Positions 1 to 11,404 of a stretch of 64,000 bases of DNA are shown here, one piece after another. The DNA is from Lentibacillus halodurans. Lineage in GTDB: Bacteria; Bacillota; Bacilli; Bacillales; Amphibacillaceae. How positions within the stretch are numbered: position 1 is the stretch's first letter; each line of letters begins with the position of its first letter. The stretch lies in contig NZ_FOJW01000003.1 of assembly GCF_900112045.1 (NCBI RefSeq), positions 94,948 to 158,947 of the forward strand, in the 5' to 3' direction. The translations under genes and the position numbers were made by a program. The notes below the pieces were generated by a model, which was not told the DNA's origin, searched no databases, and saw only the letters and a list, made by a program, of their open reading frames with translations.

Positions 1-426
1 AGTGAAATGATTGGCACATTTGTTCTTTTATTCGGGTTAATGTTTATCGGTGCTAATGAGTTTACAGAAGGTTTGAATCCGTTGATTGTCGGCCTGTTGA
101 TTGTTGCTATTGGTATGTCATTAGGGGGAACGACTGGTTATGCGATTAATCCTGCCCGTGACCTCGGGCCGAGAATTGCTCATGCATTGCTTCCGATCCC
201 CAGAAAGGGCGGATCAGATTGGGGATACGCCTGGATTCCGGTAGTTGGTCCGATTTTAGGAGGTATTTATGGTGCTGTATTCTATAACGCCACGTACTTA
301 GGTGAGTATTCTATCTTATTTTGGATATTAAGTATTCTAGTTGTTATTATTTTCGTTGGTGCTGCCAATTCGGAGTTAAGGAAAGGGAAAACAGGAGCAG
401 ACCAAGTTGAGGAAAAAATAGTATAG
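1..426 (+). CDS. glpF: Glycerol uptake facilitator, C-terminal part
   Basis: This is the C-terminal 141 or so codons of a membrane channel of the MIP/aquaporin family; the start lies before the window. The second NPA box is visible as [10 protein letters not shown] near the middle, the signature of glycerol facilitators, and hydrophobic segments flank it (for example [15 protein letters not shown] and [18 protein letters not shown]). The protein lets glycerol and possibly dihydroxyacetone diffuse through the membrane. It sits 30 bases before glpK, so the two are very probably one transcript. Family identity is clear; substrate is inferred from the neighbour. Confidence 0.93.
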   Translation, partial: SEMIGTFVLLFGLMFIGANEFTEGLNPLIVGLLIVAIGMSLGGTTGYAINPARDLGPRIAHALLPIPRKGGSDWGYAWIPVVGPILGGIYGAVFYNATYLGEYSILFWILSILVVIIFVGAANSELRKGKTGADQVEEKIV

Positions 427-453
427 AAAAAGCGATTTTATGAGGAGGAATAG

Positions 454-1950
<1,497 letters not shown>

Positions 1951-1959
1951 CTGTCAATT

Positions 1960-1997
1960 GGGGGAGATCAATACTGCAGTAAGTATTGACCTCCCCC
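1960..1997 (+). terminator. Strong hairpin between glpK and dhaK
   Basis: A long stem forms between 1960-1975 and 1982-1997: GGGGGAG, an A/C mismatch, then TCAATACT pairing with AGTATTGA and CTCCCCC. The T-run after it is poor (CTCTTAAAG), so it may be a partial terminator or an mRNA 3' stabiliser that lowers dha expression relative to glpFK rather than a full stop. Confidence 0.6.
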
Positions 1998-2030
1998 TCT
2001 TAAAGAATGAATGCGAAGGAGGGTGCATTT

Positions 2031-3011
2031 ATGAAAAAAATCATCAATGATCCAAATCAGGTTGTACAGGATATGGCAGAAGGAATGGTTGCTGCATATC
2101 CGGATAAGCTGAAACAATTGCCTGGAACAACCGTGATTGCGAGAAAGGATGCCCCGGTTGCCAAAAAAGTTGGCATTGTCAGCGGCGGGGGAAGTGGTCA
2201 TGAACCTGCGCACGCCGGTTATGTCGGAAAAGGTATGCTGGACGCTGCTGCTGCAGGCGAAGTGTTTACTTCCCCAACGCCTGATCAGGTGTTCGAGGCG
2301 ATTAAAGCTGTAAACGGTGGAGCAGGTGTGTTTTTAGTCATCAAAAATTATATGGGAGACGTCCTTAATTTTGAAATGGCGGCAGAATTGGCCGAAGCAG
2401 AGGGTATTCAGGTGGAAAAGGTAATTGTCAACGATGATGTGGCTATAGATGACCAATCATCAAGAAGGGGCATTGCCGGAACCGTGTTTGTTCATAAAAT
2501 AGCCGGGGCAAAAGCTGAACAAGGCGGTTCTCTAGAGGAAATCAAGGCTGTTGCTGACAAAGTGGTTGAAAACGTCCGGTCGATGGGCATGGCGCTGACT
2601 CCTTGTACAGTACCTGCCGCAGGGACACCAAGTTTTCAATTAGCAGAAAATGAAATGGAAATTGGCATTGGAATTCATGGCGAGTCGGGAATTGAGCGTA
2701 AAGAAATCACTACTGCTGATGAAATCGCAAAAGAACTTACAGATAAAGTATTGCATGATTTTGAATTCACCGGTGACGCAGCTGTTATGGTTAATGGCCT
2801 GGGATCAACCCCGGAAATGGAGCTATCGATTGTGAATAAACAAGTTCAATCGATACTGGCTGAAAAAGGAATCAATGTATATCAAACATTTGTCGGCGAA
2901 TATATGACGTCTTTGGAAATGGCAGGTTGCTCTGTAACGCTATTAAAATTGGACGATGAATTAAAAGCACTGCTGAATGCATCATCACATGCACCTGCTT
3001 TTCACGGCTGA
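2031..3011 (+). CDS. dhaK: Dihydroxyacetone kinase, DhaK substrate-binding subunit
   Basis: DhaK binds dihydroxyacetone covalently and is the acceptor side of the PTS-dependent dihydroxyacetone kinase, making dihydroxyacetone phosphate with DhaL and DhaM. Family marks are SGGGSGHEPAHAGYVG near residue 50 and the GIHGESGIER segment near residue 216, whose histidine forms the hemiaminal with the substrate. The start is ATG at 2031 rather than 2007, because GGAGG lies just before it and MKKIINDP is the usual family N-terminus; the protein is then 326 residues. First gene of a tight dhaK-dhaL-dhaM set. Confidence 0.96.
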   Translation: MKKIINDPNQVVQDMAEGMVAAYPDKLKQLPGTTVIARKDAPVAKKVGIVSGGGSGHEPAHAGYVGKGMLDAAAAGEVFTSPTPDQVFEAIKAVNGGAGVFLVIKNYMGDVLNFEMAAELAEAEGIQVEKVIVNDDVAIDDQSSRRGIAGTVFVHKIAGAKAEQGGSLEEIKAVADKVVENVRSMGMALTPCTVPAAGTPSFQLAENEMEIGIGIHGESGIERKEITTADEIAKELTDKVLHDFEFTGDAAVMVNGLGSTPEMELSIVNKQVQSILAEKGINVYQTFVGEYMTSLEMAGCSVTLLKLDDELKALLNASSHAPAFHG

Positions 3012-3027
3012 GAAAGGGGAGTGAAGC

Positions 3028-3648
3028 ATGGAATTAAATGTACAGGATATTGCGGCATGGATTGAAAAATCAAACGAAAAAATGCAGGCAAACAAGGAAT
3101 ATCTCACAACCCTGGACCAGGAAATCGGAGATGGTGATCATGGCATTAACATGGTCCGCGGATTTCAGGAAGCTGCTAGTAAAATCACGAAGCAGGATTA
3201 TACAAAACCTGCGGACGTATTAAAGGATACTGCTATAATGCTCATGTCCAAAGTCGGTGGTGCATCTGGCCCGTTATTCGGAACGGCATTTTTGAAGTTG
3301 TCTATGACGGTTAAAGGAAATGACACGATTGATTTTGGAACGTTTGCAAACGGGCTGGAAGAGTCTGTGAATGGCATTAAACAACGTGGTAAAGCAACAG
3401 AAGGTGAAAAAACACTTGTTGATGTATGGTCAAAAATGGCCGATTATTTCAGGCGGGAAAAAGACTTCGATCAGGATAAAATCGCAGAAGAGGCGAAAAA
3501 TGCAATGGAACAAACAATAGATATGATGGCCACAAAGGGCAGAGCGGCCTATTTTAAAGAACGTTCAATCGGACATGTTGATCCAGGTTCTGCTTCCTCC
3601 TTTTATATCTTCCAGGCGCTTGCAGAAGTAATTGGGAGGAGAGATTGA
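3028..3648 (+). CDS. dhaL: Dihydroxyacetone kinase, DhaL ADP-binding subunit
   Basis: DhaL holds ADP permanently and relays phosphate from DhaM to dihydroxyacetone on DhaK. At 206 residues it has the normal length of the stand-alone subunit. The magnesium-binding aspartates are seen in IGDGDHGINM near residue 30, followed by MSKVGGASGPLFGTAF, and the C-terminal DPGSASSF loop is present. It starts 16 bases after dhaK with AAAGGGGAG as ribosome site and ends one base before the dhaM ATG, so translation of the three genes is probably coupled. Confidence 0.96.
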   Translation: MELNVQDIAAWIEKSNEKMQANKEYLTTLDQEIGDGDHGINMVRGFQEAASKITKQDYTKPADVLKDTAIMLMSKVGGASGPLFGTAFLKLSMTVKGNDTIDFGTFANGLEESVNGIKQRGKATEGEKTLVDVWSKMADYFRREKDFDQDKIAEEAKNAMEQTIDMMATKGRAAYFKERSIGHVDPGSASSFYIFQALAEVIGRRD

Positions 3649-3649
3649 T

Positions 3650-4024
3650 ATGGCCTATACAGGTATTGTTCTCATTTCCCACAGCCATCAGGCAGCAGAA
3701 GGTATGAAAGATATTATACGTCAGGTCATCAAAGAAGTTCCTGTTGAAACAGCCGGCGGGACGGATGAAAATGATATCGGAACAAGTATTGACAAGATAC
3801 AGGAAGCGATCGGTCGTGCAAATGCGGGCAGAGGTGTTTTGGTGTTTTATGATATTGGCAGTGCGCAAATGAATGCGGAAATGGCCGTGGAGATGACTGG
3901 GACAGATGATGTCAGGGTCATGGAAGCGCCATTAGTAGAAGGAGCGTATGTGGCGGCGGTTGAATCCGGCATGAATAAAGATGTGAACGACGTTGTTACT
4001 GCTGTACAAAAAGAATTCGGATAA
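3650..4024 (+). CDS. dhaM: Phosphotransferase subunit DhaM, EIIA-Man type
   Basis: This 124-residue protein consists of only the EIIA-mannose-like domain of DhaM. The active histidine is in LISHSHQAAEG near residue 10. It receives phosphate from HPr and passes it to the ADP on DhaL. Unlike the E. coli protein it has no HPr-like or EI-like extensions, which is the usual Gram-positive form, so it depends on general EI and HPr; an EI gene is present at 39458-41164 in this window. GGGAGGAGA precedes the ATG at 3650; an earlier in-frame start at 3632 would overlap dhaL and is less likely. Confidence 0.94.
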   Translation: MAYTGIVLISHSHQAAEGMKDIIRQVIKEVPVETAGGTDENDIGTSIDKIQEAIGRANAGRGVLVFYDIGSAQMNAEMAVEMTGTDDVRVMEAPLVEGAYVAAVESGMNKDVNDVVTAVQKEFG

Positions 4025-4113
4025 ATTTTTATAATGATGTAAGTAAATAACTATACTATTTCGTAACGATATGATAAAATATATTCAAGTTAATAAACGT
4101 GCCGGAGAAATGG

Positions 4114-4169
4114 AGAAACCACAACTTGCTGATGATACGTCATTAGTTTATTTTGTGGTTTCTTTTTTT
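4114..4169 (+). promoter_or_regulatory. GlpP-type antiterminator leader of glpD
   Basis: An 11-bp perfect stem, AGAAACCACAA at 4114-4124 with TTGTGGTTTCT at 4153-4163, is followed by a run of T: an intrinsic terminator placed about 150 bases before glpD and far from the end of dhaM. In Bacillus subtilis glpD is controlled by a leader terminator of this kind that GlpP opens when glycerol 3-phosphate is present. The match is by position and structure; no glpP gene lies in the window. A TGATAAAAT sequence near 4070-4078 could be the -10 region. Confidence 0.75.
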
Positions 4170-4317
4170 GCACTTTAATAAAATTTAAAAATTTCAAGAA
4201 CGAAAAGTATAGGAGCCTTCGGTACTCGTTATAGGAGGATAAGCATCGAGGTATTCTAATGAATATACATGAAAAGTTATTTTTTAGTTATTGATAGATA
4301 TGAAGGAGTGAATGAAT

Positions 4318-5979
4318 ATGTCCGTATTTTCAAGTTATCAGCGGGATACTATTTTTCAGCAAATCAAACAAAAGCAGGTTGATGTGCTCGTTATCGGCGG
4401 TGGCATTACCGGTGCAGGTATTGCTTTAGATGCAGTAACGCGCGGGTTGAATACAGCTGTTGTGGAAATGCAGGATTTTGCAGCTGGTACATCAAGCCGC
4501 TCCACGAAACTTGTGCATGGAGGTCTTCGTTATTTAAAGCAGTTCGAAGTGAAAATGGTTGCGGAAGTTGGCAAGGAACGGGAGATTGTCTATGAAAATG
4601 GCCCGCATGTGACTACTCCTGAGAGGATGATGCTGCCGTTTTATAAAGAGGGGAATTTTGGGCCGTTTACAACGAACATTGGTTTACGAGTCTATGATTT
4701 TCTGGCAGGCGTGAAGAAAGGGGAACGCCGAGAAATGCTGCGTCCCGAAGAAGCGATGAAAAAGGAACCGCTCGTTAAACGGAGTGACCTCAAAGGTGCC
4801 GGCTATTATGTCGAATACAAAACAGATGATGCCCGGCTTACGATAGAAGTGATGAAGAAAGCGGTCGAGAAGGGTGCACGAGCGATCAATTATGCCAAAG
4901 TAACGGATTTTATTTATGAGGATGGCAAAATGACCGGGGCTGTTGTGGAAGATCAGATTAACGGTGATCAGCATCATGTATTTGCCAAAAAAATCATTAA
5001 CGCAGGCGGCCCGTGGGTCGATGATCTTCGGGAAATCGATGGCTCCAAACAAGGAAAGAATCTCCATCTGACAAAGGGGGTTCATCTCGTGTTTCCCAAA
5101 AAACGGTTCCCGCTGCAGCAGGCCATTTATTTTGATGCACCGAACGGCCGGATGATTTTCGCCATTCCAAGGAATAAAAAAACATACGTCGGCACAACGG
5201 ACACGAGCTATAAAGGTGATGTCGCCCATCCGAAAATGACCGCAGCTGACCGGGATTACTTATTGGATGCGATTAATTACATGTTCCCGTCGCTTGATAT
5301 GACAACAGATGATGTTGATTCAAGCTATGCTGGCTTGCGGCCGTTGATAGCAGAGGAATCGAAGGATGACCCTGATGAAATCTCCCGGAAAGATGAAATG
5401 TTCATTTCGGATTCAGGACTGATATCGATGGCCGGTGGAAAATTGACCGGCTACCGAAAAATGGCTGAAGAAGCTGTGGATACAGTTGTGACACAACTAA
5501 AAGAAGAGGACGGGGTCTTGTATTCTGAGTCCGAAACAAAGTATCTGCCGATTTCAGGTGGAGAAGTAGGGGGTTCAAAAGAATTTCAACGTTTTAAAGA
5601 ACAAAAAATGGTTGAAGCGATGGATTTAGGTATGGCCGAGGAAACGGCTATTTTCCTTATTCAACAGTACGGTTCAAACATTGATCAAATTTTTGAACGA
5701 TACCAGGATGAAGAATCACGTACGAATAAAGCCGGTATTGAGCCGGTTGTTTTCGCGGAATTGGCATATGCCCTTGAACATGAAATGGTTTATAAACCGG
5801 TCGACTTCTTTGTGCGGCGGACCGGAGCACTATTTTTTGATATTGATTTTGTTAAAGCTCACAAAGACAAGGTTATTGATTATATGGCCGAAGCGCTGGA
5901 GTGGAGCGACGAACAGAAACAAAGCTATACTTTTGAGCTTGAACAGTTGCTGTATGAAGCCGTGAATCCGGCTGAATAA
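4318..5979 (+). CDS. glpD: Aerobic glycerol-3-phosphate dehydrogenase
   Basis: FAD-dependent membrane-associated enzyme that oxidises glycerol 3-phosphate to dihydroxyacetone phosphate and passes electrons to quinone. The N-terminal FAD site reads VIGGGITGAGIALDAVTRG near residue 22, followed by SSRSTKLVHGGLRYL, both typical of GlpD. Length is 553 residues from the ATG at 4318; the ATG at 4312 is too close to the GAAGGAG ribosome site. The gene has its own leader with a conditional terminator, separating it from dhaKLM. Together with glpF and glpK it completes glycerol breakdown. Confidence 0.97.
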   Translation: MSVFSSYQRDTIFQQIKQKQVDVLVIGGGITGAGIALDAVTRGLNTAVVEMQDFAAGTSSRSTKLVHGGLRYLKQFEVKMVAEVGKEREIVYENGPHVTTPERMMLPFYKEGNFGPFTTNIGLRVYDFLAGVKKGERREMLRPEEAMKKEPLVKRSDLKGAGYYVEYKTDDARLTIEVMKKAVEKGARAINYAKVTDFIYEDGKMTGAVVEDQINGDQHHVFAKKIINAGGPWVDDLREIDGSKQGKNLHLTKGVHLVFPKKRFPLQQAIYFDAPNGRMIFAIPRNKKTYVGTTDTSYKGDVAHPKMTAADRDYLLDAINYMFPSLDMTTDDVDSSYAGLRPLIAEESKDDPDEISRKDEMFISDSGLISMAGGKLTGYRKMAEEAVDTVVTQLKEEDGVLYSESETKYLPISGGEVGGSKEFQRFKEQKMVEAMDLGMAEETAIFLIQQYGSNIDQIFERYQDEESRTNKAGIEPVVFAELAYALEHEMVYKPVDFFVRRTGALFFDIDFVKAHKDKVIDYMAEALEWSDEQKQSYTFELEQLLYEAVNPAE

Positions 5980-6052
5980 TGTTAGCGGGACAGGCTTCTT
6001 GTCCCCCCTTGTATTTATTCAGTCCTAGAATTAAAACTTCAGTTGTTATGAG

Positions 6053-6096
6053 GCAGTTCAAACCTGTGAAGACACATCAGGAAGGAACTGCTTTTT
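6053..6096 (+). terminator. Terminator after glpD
   Basis: GCAGTTC at 6053-6059 pairs with GAACTGC at 6085-6091 and is followed by CTTTTTCGTTTT. It ends the glpD transcript before the TPR gene. Confidence 0.7.
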
Positions 6097-6184
6097 CGTT
6101 TTAAATTCCAAATACATATATTATTCATACCTCAATTATGATATACTTTATTCGGTGAGATTCGACAATTAAGGGGATGGGGAT

Positions 6185-7189
6185 ATGCAACAATCAAATA
6201 ATGATATACAGGGATACAAGGAGAATGTTATCCCCTTTATTCCCGATGGTGACTTTTACTTTACGAAAGGTGTCGAAGCATTTCAGAAACGAAAATTCGA
6301 TACTGCGATAAAATGGCTGCGCAAGGCCATTGAAGCAGCACCGGACAATCCATTATACCAGTGTCAGATGTCGATCGTTTATACAGAGATTGGTGCTTAC
6401 CATGCAGCAAATCAGCTTTTGGATGAAGTGCTGCAGTCAACGAATGATCAGTACACAGATTGCTATTACTTGCTGGCTAACAATTATGCCCACCTGGGTC
6501 TATTGAATGATGCGAGAAAGCATGCGGAAATCTATCTGAATAAAGCGGCTGATGGAGATTTTCGTGAAGATGCAGAACACTTGCTGGATTTAATGAATAT
6601 TGATGAAGAAGCCGATGATGAGTGGGAATTTGATGAAGAAGATGAACTGCTCGTCTATCAGGAAGCGGTATTTCATCATATGGAAAGCGAAGAATGGGAA
6701 AAAGCGCTGCCATTACTTGAAGAAATGCTTGCCCTATTTCCGGAACATAAGTTGATCAAACATGATTATACACATGCCTTGTTCTTTTCAGGTTATCCCG
6801 ATGATGCAATCGGAATGGAATTGGATGTACTCGCGGAACAGCCCGATTCATTGCATAGTCATACCAACCTGGCGATATTTTATTATGAGACAGACCGGAT
6901 GCAGGAATATAAACAACATATCAAGACATTACTAAATGTATACCCCATTCATGAACAGCAAAAGTTACGCGTTGCCGTAACACTTGCCAGAACCGGAGTA
7001 TACGATCTGGCCTATAGTCGATTTCAGAAACTCGGAAAACAACAGCTAAAAAACCATTTATCGTATTATAAATGGTATAGTATAACAGCATACCAGCTCG
7101 GTATACCTTCTAAAGCTCTTTCATTATGGGAAGAAGGATGTAAAAAGCATCCAGTGCTTGCGGACGATGAAGGTCCATGGAATGTTTAA
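6185..7189 (+). CDS. Tetratricopeptide repeat protein (YvcD-like)
   Basis: A 334-residue soluble protein made of helical repeats. TPR-like units are visible around residues 20-60 (FTKGVEAFQKRKFDTAIKWL, then the APDNPLY turn) and 60-125, followed by a very acidic linker (DEEADDEWEFDEEDE) and further helical repeats to the end. There is no signal peptide. Bacillus subtilis has a TPR gene, yvcD, immediately before trxB, so position supports orthology. Molecular function is not known; TPR folds bind partner proteins. The ATG follows TTAAGGGGATGGGG. A TATACT box lies near 6141. Confidence 0.8.
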   Translation: MQQSNNDIQGYKENVIPFIPDGDFYFTKGVEAFQKRKFDTAIKWLRKAIEAAPDNPLYQCQMSIVYTEIGAYHAANQLLDEVLQSTNDQYTDCYYLLANNYAHLGLLNDARKHAEIYLNKAADGDFREDAEHLLDLMNIDEEADDEWEFDEEDELLVYQEAVFHHMESEEWEKALPLLEEMLALFPEHKLIKHDYTHALFFSGYPDDAIGMELDVLAEQPDSLHSHTNLAIFYYETDRMQEYKQHIKTLLNVYPIHEQQKLRVAVTLARTGVYDLAYSRFQKLGKQQLKNHLSYYKWYSITAYQLGIPSKALSLWEEGCKKHPVLADDEGPWNV

Positions 7190-7246
7190 CAACGGCTGGC
7201 AACGTTTCGGATGAGCATAATATTAGACTAAATTGCAGCCATTTAA

Positions 7247-8248
<1,002 letters not shown>

Positions 8249-8378
8249 CCTTGCAATTGTTAAATCTGATTAATCAGAAAGTAATTACTTTTTAACTCTG
8301 CTGTAACACGCACGAAACATTTATGGGGTACAATAGAATTAACTAATTGACCCCCTTTTAAAAATAAATTAGTTGTTT

Positions 8379-8406
8379 GCAGGTGATTCGTTCACCTGCT
8401 TTTTTT
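8379..8406 (+). terminator. Terminator after trxB
   Basis: GCAGGTGA at 8379-8386 pairs with TCACCTGC at 8392-8399 around a short loop and is followed by seven T. It isolates trxB from the nudix-rapZ operon. A hairpin AACTAATT/AATTAGTT lies just upstream within 8340-8375. Confidence 0.9.
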
Positions 8407-8476
8407 GTGTGGTGTTTGCACGTTCCTTGTCCAATTGTGTCGAACACGCTTTTAAATTCGGTGGAAGTTGATATGG

Positions 8477-8506
8477 TTGTTGGCTGGTTCGTATTCGGTG
8501 TATAAT
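8477..8506 (+). promoter_or_regulatory. Putative sigma-A promoter of the nudix-rapZ-glmR-whiA-crh operon
   Basis: TATAAT at 8501-8506 with TTGTTG at 8477-8482, spacer 18. It lies 45 bases before the nudix start and after the trxB terminator, so it is the natural start of the operon. Confidence 0.6.
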
Positions 8507-8551
8507 GGATATAGTGATTGTCTTCTTTTAAAGGAAAGAAGTGAAAGATGA

Positions 8552-9016
8552 ATGCAGCGTGTAACCAATTGCATATTAATAAATGATGATAAAGTTTTAT
8601 TGATAAAAAAACCGCGCCGGGGCTGGTATGCCATGCCTGGCGGCAAGATGGAACAGGGAGAATCAATTAAAGAATCGGCAGTCCGTGAATTTCGGGAAGA
8701 AACAGAACTTGAGCTGATTGATCCAATACTTTCCGGGATCTTTACATTCACGATTTACAATAATCATACGATGGTGCAGGAATGGATGATGTTCACATTC
8801 ATTTGTCAAACGTATACAGGGATGTTAACGGACTATTGCCGTGAAGGTGAACTGGAATGGGTATCACGTCATGCCATAAATGATTTGCCAATGGCAGAGG
8901 GAGACCGGAAAATTTTTGAACATGCCTTGTTTTCCGATAAGATGTTATATGGATCATTTCAATATACTGAAGATTATCGCTTGATTGATTGTCGTCTTGA
9001 TCCATCCAGTTCTTGA
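8552..9016 (+). CDS. Nudix hydrolase (YvcI family)
   Basis: A 154-residue protein with the Nudix box near residues 31-55: GGKMEQGE..., then REFREETEL, which keeps the catalytic REXXEE core. Nudix enzymes hydrolyse nucleoside diphosphates linked to another group; the substrate here cannot be read from sequence. It occupies the yvcI position directly before rapZ, as in Bacillus subtilis. The ATG at 8552 is used because a nearby ATG at 8548 runs quickly to a stop. AAAGGAAAG precedes it. Ends 16 bases before rapZ. Confidence 0.88.
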   Translation: MQRVTNCILINDDKVLLIKKPRRGWYAMPGGKMEQGESIKESAVREFREETELELIDPILSGIFTFTIYNNHTMVQEWMMFTFICQTYTGMLTDYCREGELEWVSRHAINDLPMAEGDRKIFEHALFSDKMLYGSFQYTEDYRLIDCRLDPSSS

Positions 9017-9032
9017 AGAGGAGAAATTTGTC

Positions 9033-9917
9033 ATGTCAAACAGTGAACAGGAAACAAAGCTAGTTGTGATCACCGGGATGTCAGGAGCGGGGAAAACCGT
9101 TGCCGTTCAAAGTTTTGAAGATCTCGGTTATTATTGTGTCGATAACTTGCCGCCTGCACTACTGCCGAAATTTTTGGAACTGATGAAGGATTCCCGGAAT
9201 AATATTCGGAATGTGGCACTTGTAATGGATTTGCGCGGACGGGAATTTTTCGACTCGCTATTTGAAGCGTTGGATATATTAGGGGAAGAAGATTGGCTGA
9301 ATGAACATATTCTTTTTTTGGATGCCAAAGATGAAGCACTTGTTACAAGGTATAAAGAAACACGGCGTACGCATCCTTTGGCAACAGAAGGGCTGCCGCT
9401 GAATGGCATCACGCAAGAAAGGAAAATCCTGGATGAATTAAGAGGCAGAGCACAGCGGATCATTGATACCACAAGTCTAAAGCCAAGGGAATTAAGAGAA
9501 AAAATCCTAAAAGCCTATACAGAAAAGAAACAGGAAATTTTCTCCGTCAATATGGTTTCGTTCGGTTACAAATATGGTATTCCGATTGATGCTGATTTAT
9601 TGTTTGATGTACGGTTTTTGCCGAATCCGCATTATGTGCCGCATATGCAGCCATTGACCGGCCTTAGCCCGGAAGTGTCTTCGTATGTTTTCAAATGGTC
9701 GGATACTGCGAAATTCAATGATAAAGTACTTGATTTGCTACAGTTTATGCTTCCTCAATATAAGAAAGAAGGCAAGTCGCAGCTCGTTGTAGGAATCGGG
9801 TGCACAGGTGGGCAGCATCGTTCCGTAGCTATTGCTGAATATTTCGCAAAACAGCTTTCATCCAATTACATTACCCATGTCAGCCACCGTGACATTGATA
9901 AAAGAAAGGGTCATTAA
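9033..9917 (+). CDS. rapZ: RNase adapter / nucleotide-binding protein RapZ (YvcJ)
   Basis: P-loop protein of 294 residues. Walker A is GMSGAGKT near residue 16, and the conserved C-terminal domain has [13 protein letters not shown] near residue 246. In E. coli RapZ directs RNase E to the GlmZ small RNA; in Bacilli the orthologue YvcJ binds GTP and hydrolyses nucleotides but its target is less clear. The ATG at 9033 follows GAAGAGGAGA; an earlier start at 8985 would overlap the nudix gene. The stop is separated from the glmR ATG by a single base, so coupling is likely. Confidence 0.95.
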   Translation: MSNSEQETKLVVITGMSGAGKTVAVQSFEDLGYYCVDNLPPALLPKFLELMKDSRNNIRNVALVMDLRGREFFDSLFEALDILGEEDWLNEHILFLDAKDEALVTRYKETRRTHPLATEGLPLNGITQERKILDELRGRAQRIIDTTSLKPRELREKILKAYTEKKQEIFSVNMVSFGYKYGIPIDADLLFDVRFLPNPHYVPHMQPLTGLSPEVSSYVFKWSDTAKFNDKVLDLLQFMLPQYKKEGKSQLVVGIGCTGGQHRSVAIAEYFAKQLSSNYITHVSHRDIDKRKGH

Positions 9918-9918
9918 T

Positions 9919-10881
9919 ATGGGCAGCATGAAAAACCCCAGTGTGGTTGTCATTGGAGGCGGTACGGGAATGCCGGTCCTTCTGCGTGGTCTGAAGGATT
10001 TGCCGATTCATTTGACGGCACTGGTGACAGTTGCAGATGACGGCGGCAGCACAGGACGGCTGAGGAATGAAATGGATATCCCTGCTCCGGGTGATATACG
10101 GAATGTCATTGCTGCCTTATCGGATGCAGAGCCAATGCTGCTGGAATTATTTCAGCATCGTTTTACAGTTGGCAATGGCTTATCCGGTCATTCGATGGGC
10201 AATCTGTTGTTGGCAGCCATGACATCTGTCACAGGAAATTTTTTGACTGGTATTCAAGAGATATCCCGTGTATTGAATGTGAAGGGGGAAATTTATCCCA
10301 TTTCAAATGACAGCATGTCGCTGCATGCGAAAATGGCTGATGGAACCGTTGTATCCGGTGAGTCGAATATCCCGCTCGCAAACAAAAAAATTGAGCGTGT
10401 CTATTTAAGCCCACAGCCGGTTCAGCCGCTTCCGGATGCGGTAAATGCAATTGAAAAGGCAGACTTAGTAGTGGTTGCCCCCGGTAGTTTATATACGAGT
10501 ATTTTACCGAATATGATCATTCCGCAAATTGATGTCGCTCTCAGCAAAACAAATGCGAATGTGGTCTATGTTTGCAATGTTATGACGCAGGCAGGCGAAA
10601 CGACACGATATACTGCAGCAGATCACGTGCAGGCGATTCGCAGTCATATCGGTGAAGATTGTATCGATTCGATTGTTGTTCATAATGAACCCATTAGCAA
10701 ACACGTCCGTGAGGTATACGCAGAAGAAAACGCTGCACCCGTTATTTACGATACTGAACGGTTGATTGATATGGGGCTCCGGATTATCGAAAGTGACATC
10801 ATCGATCCATCGAGAACCACATTGCGTCATGACACACAAAAAATAGCAAAACTGCTTTACTCGATAATCAATAAAGGATAA
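9919..10881 (+). CDS. glmR: Gluconeogenesis / cell-wall precursor factor GlmR (YvcK)
   Basis: A 320-residue protein of the YvcK/CofD-like family. The glycine-rich nucleotide-sugar site is VVIGGGTGMPVLLRGLK at the N-terminus, followed by VADDGGSTGRLR. In Bacillus subtilis YvcK/GlmR binds UDP-GlcNAc and stimulates GlmS, supporting wall synthesis on gluconeogenic carbon. Start at 9919 is fixed by GAAAGGG eight bases upstream and one base after the rapZ stop. The stop codon overlaps the first bases of the 117-bp repeat array that follows. Confidence 0.95.
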   Translation: MGSMKNPSVVVIGGGTGMPVLLRGLKDLPIHLTALVTVADDGGSTGRLRNEMDIPAPGDIRNVIAALSDAEPMLLELFQHRFTVGNGLSGHSMGNLLLAAMTSVTGNFLTGIQEISRVLNVKGEIYPISNDSMSLHAKMADGTVVSGESNIPLANKKIERVYLSPQPVQPLPDAVNAIEKADLVVVAPGSLYTSILPNMIIPQIDVALSKTNANVVYVCNVMTQAGETTRYTAADHVQAIRSHIGEDCIDSIVVHNEPISKHVREVYAEENAAPVIYDTERLIDMGLRIIESDIIDPSRTTLRHDTQKIAKLLYSIINKG

Positions 10882-11360
10882 AGTGAAACTTCATTCAGTG
10901 GATGCTTTTTCCACTGAAAGTTAGTTGAACAGAATCGGATCTTTAAGAACAGTTAGCCGGCGTTTTTGGACGGCTTACTGCCCGTTAAGGCGGGAAAAAG
11001 TGAAACTTCATTCAGTGGACGCTTTTTCCACTGAAAGTTAGTTGAACAGAATAGGACCTTTAAGGACAGTTAGCCGGCGTTTTTGGACGGCTTACTGCCC
11101 GTTAAGGCGGGAAAAAGTGAAACTTCATTCAGTGGATGCTTTTTCCACTGAAAGTTAGTTGAACAGAATCGGACCTTTAAGGACAGTTAGCTGGCGTTTT
11201 TGGACGGCTTACTGCCCGTTAAGGCGGGATAAAGTGAAACTTCATTCAGTGAGACTGCTATTCCCGCCGAATGTTGGTTAAACCAGTCAGAGTGGCAGTA
11301 TTCGTTTACTCCCACCTGAATCTATTTGTTTACTTTCATCATTTTGAGGCGGGACTTGCA
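10880..11360 (+). repeat. Three tandem 117-bp repeats plus a diverged fourth copy
   Basis: Units begin with AAAGTGAAACTTCATTCAG at 10880, 10997, 11114 and 11231, an exact period of 117. The first three are almost identical (a few substitutions, e.g. near 10940 and 11080); the fourth matches at its start and then diverges, with its end near a GGCGGGAC at about 11349-11356. Each unit has a hairpin TTCAGTGGA / TCCACTGAA and a CCCG...CGGG mini-hairpin at its end. The array fills the glmR-whiA gap of 523 bases; no gene is seen in it. Related copies occur at 42582, 59553 and 63443. Confidence 0.95.
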
Positions 11361-11404
11361 CTAGGATAAACGGCATATGACGACTGAACGGGGAGGTGTC
11401 GGGA

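Noticed and set aside
4025-4311. Riboswitch or T-box before glpD
   Set aside because: Only a simple conditional terminator is present; no conserved aptamer or T-box sequence is seen.
4684-5229. Minus-strand open frame of 181 residues inside glpD
   Set aside because: Shadow of glpD; no start signal and no known domain.
10880-11360. CRISPR-like array
   Set aside because: Units are contiguous 117-bp copies without unique spacers, and no cas genes are present.
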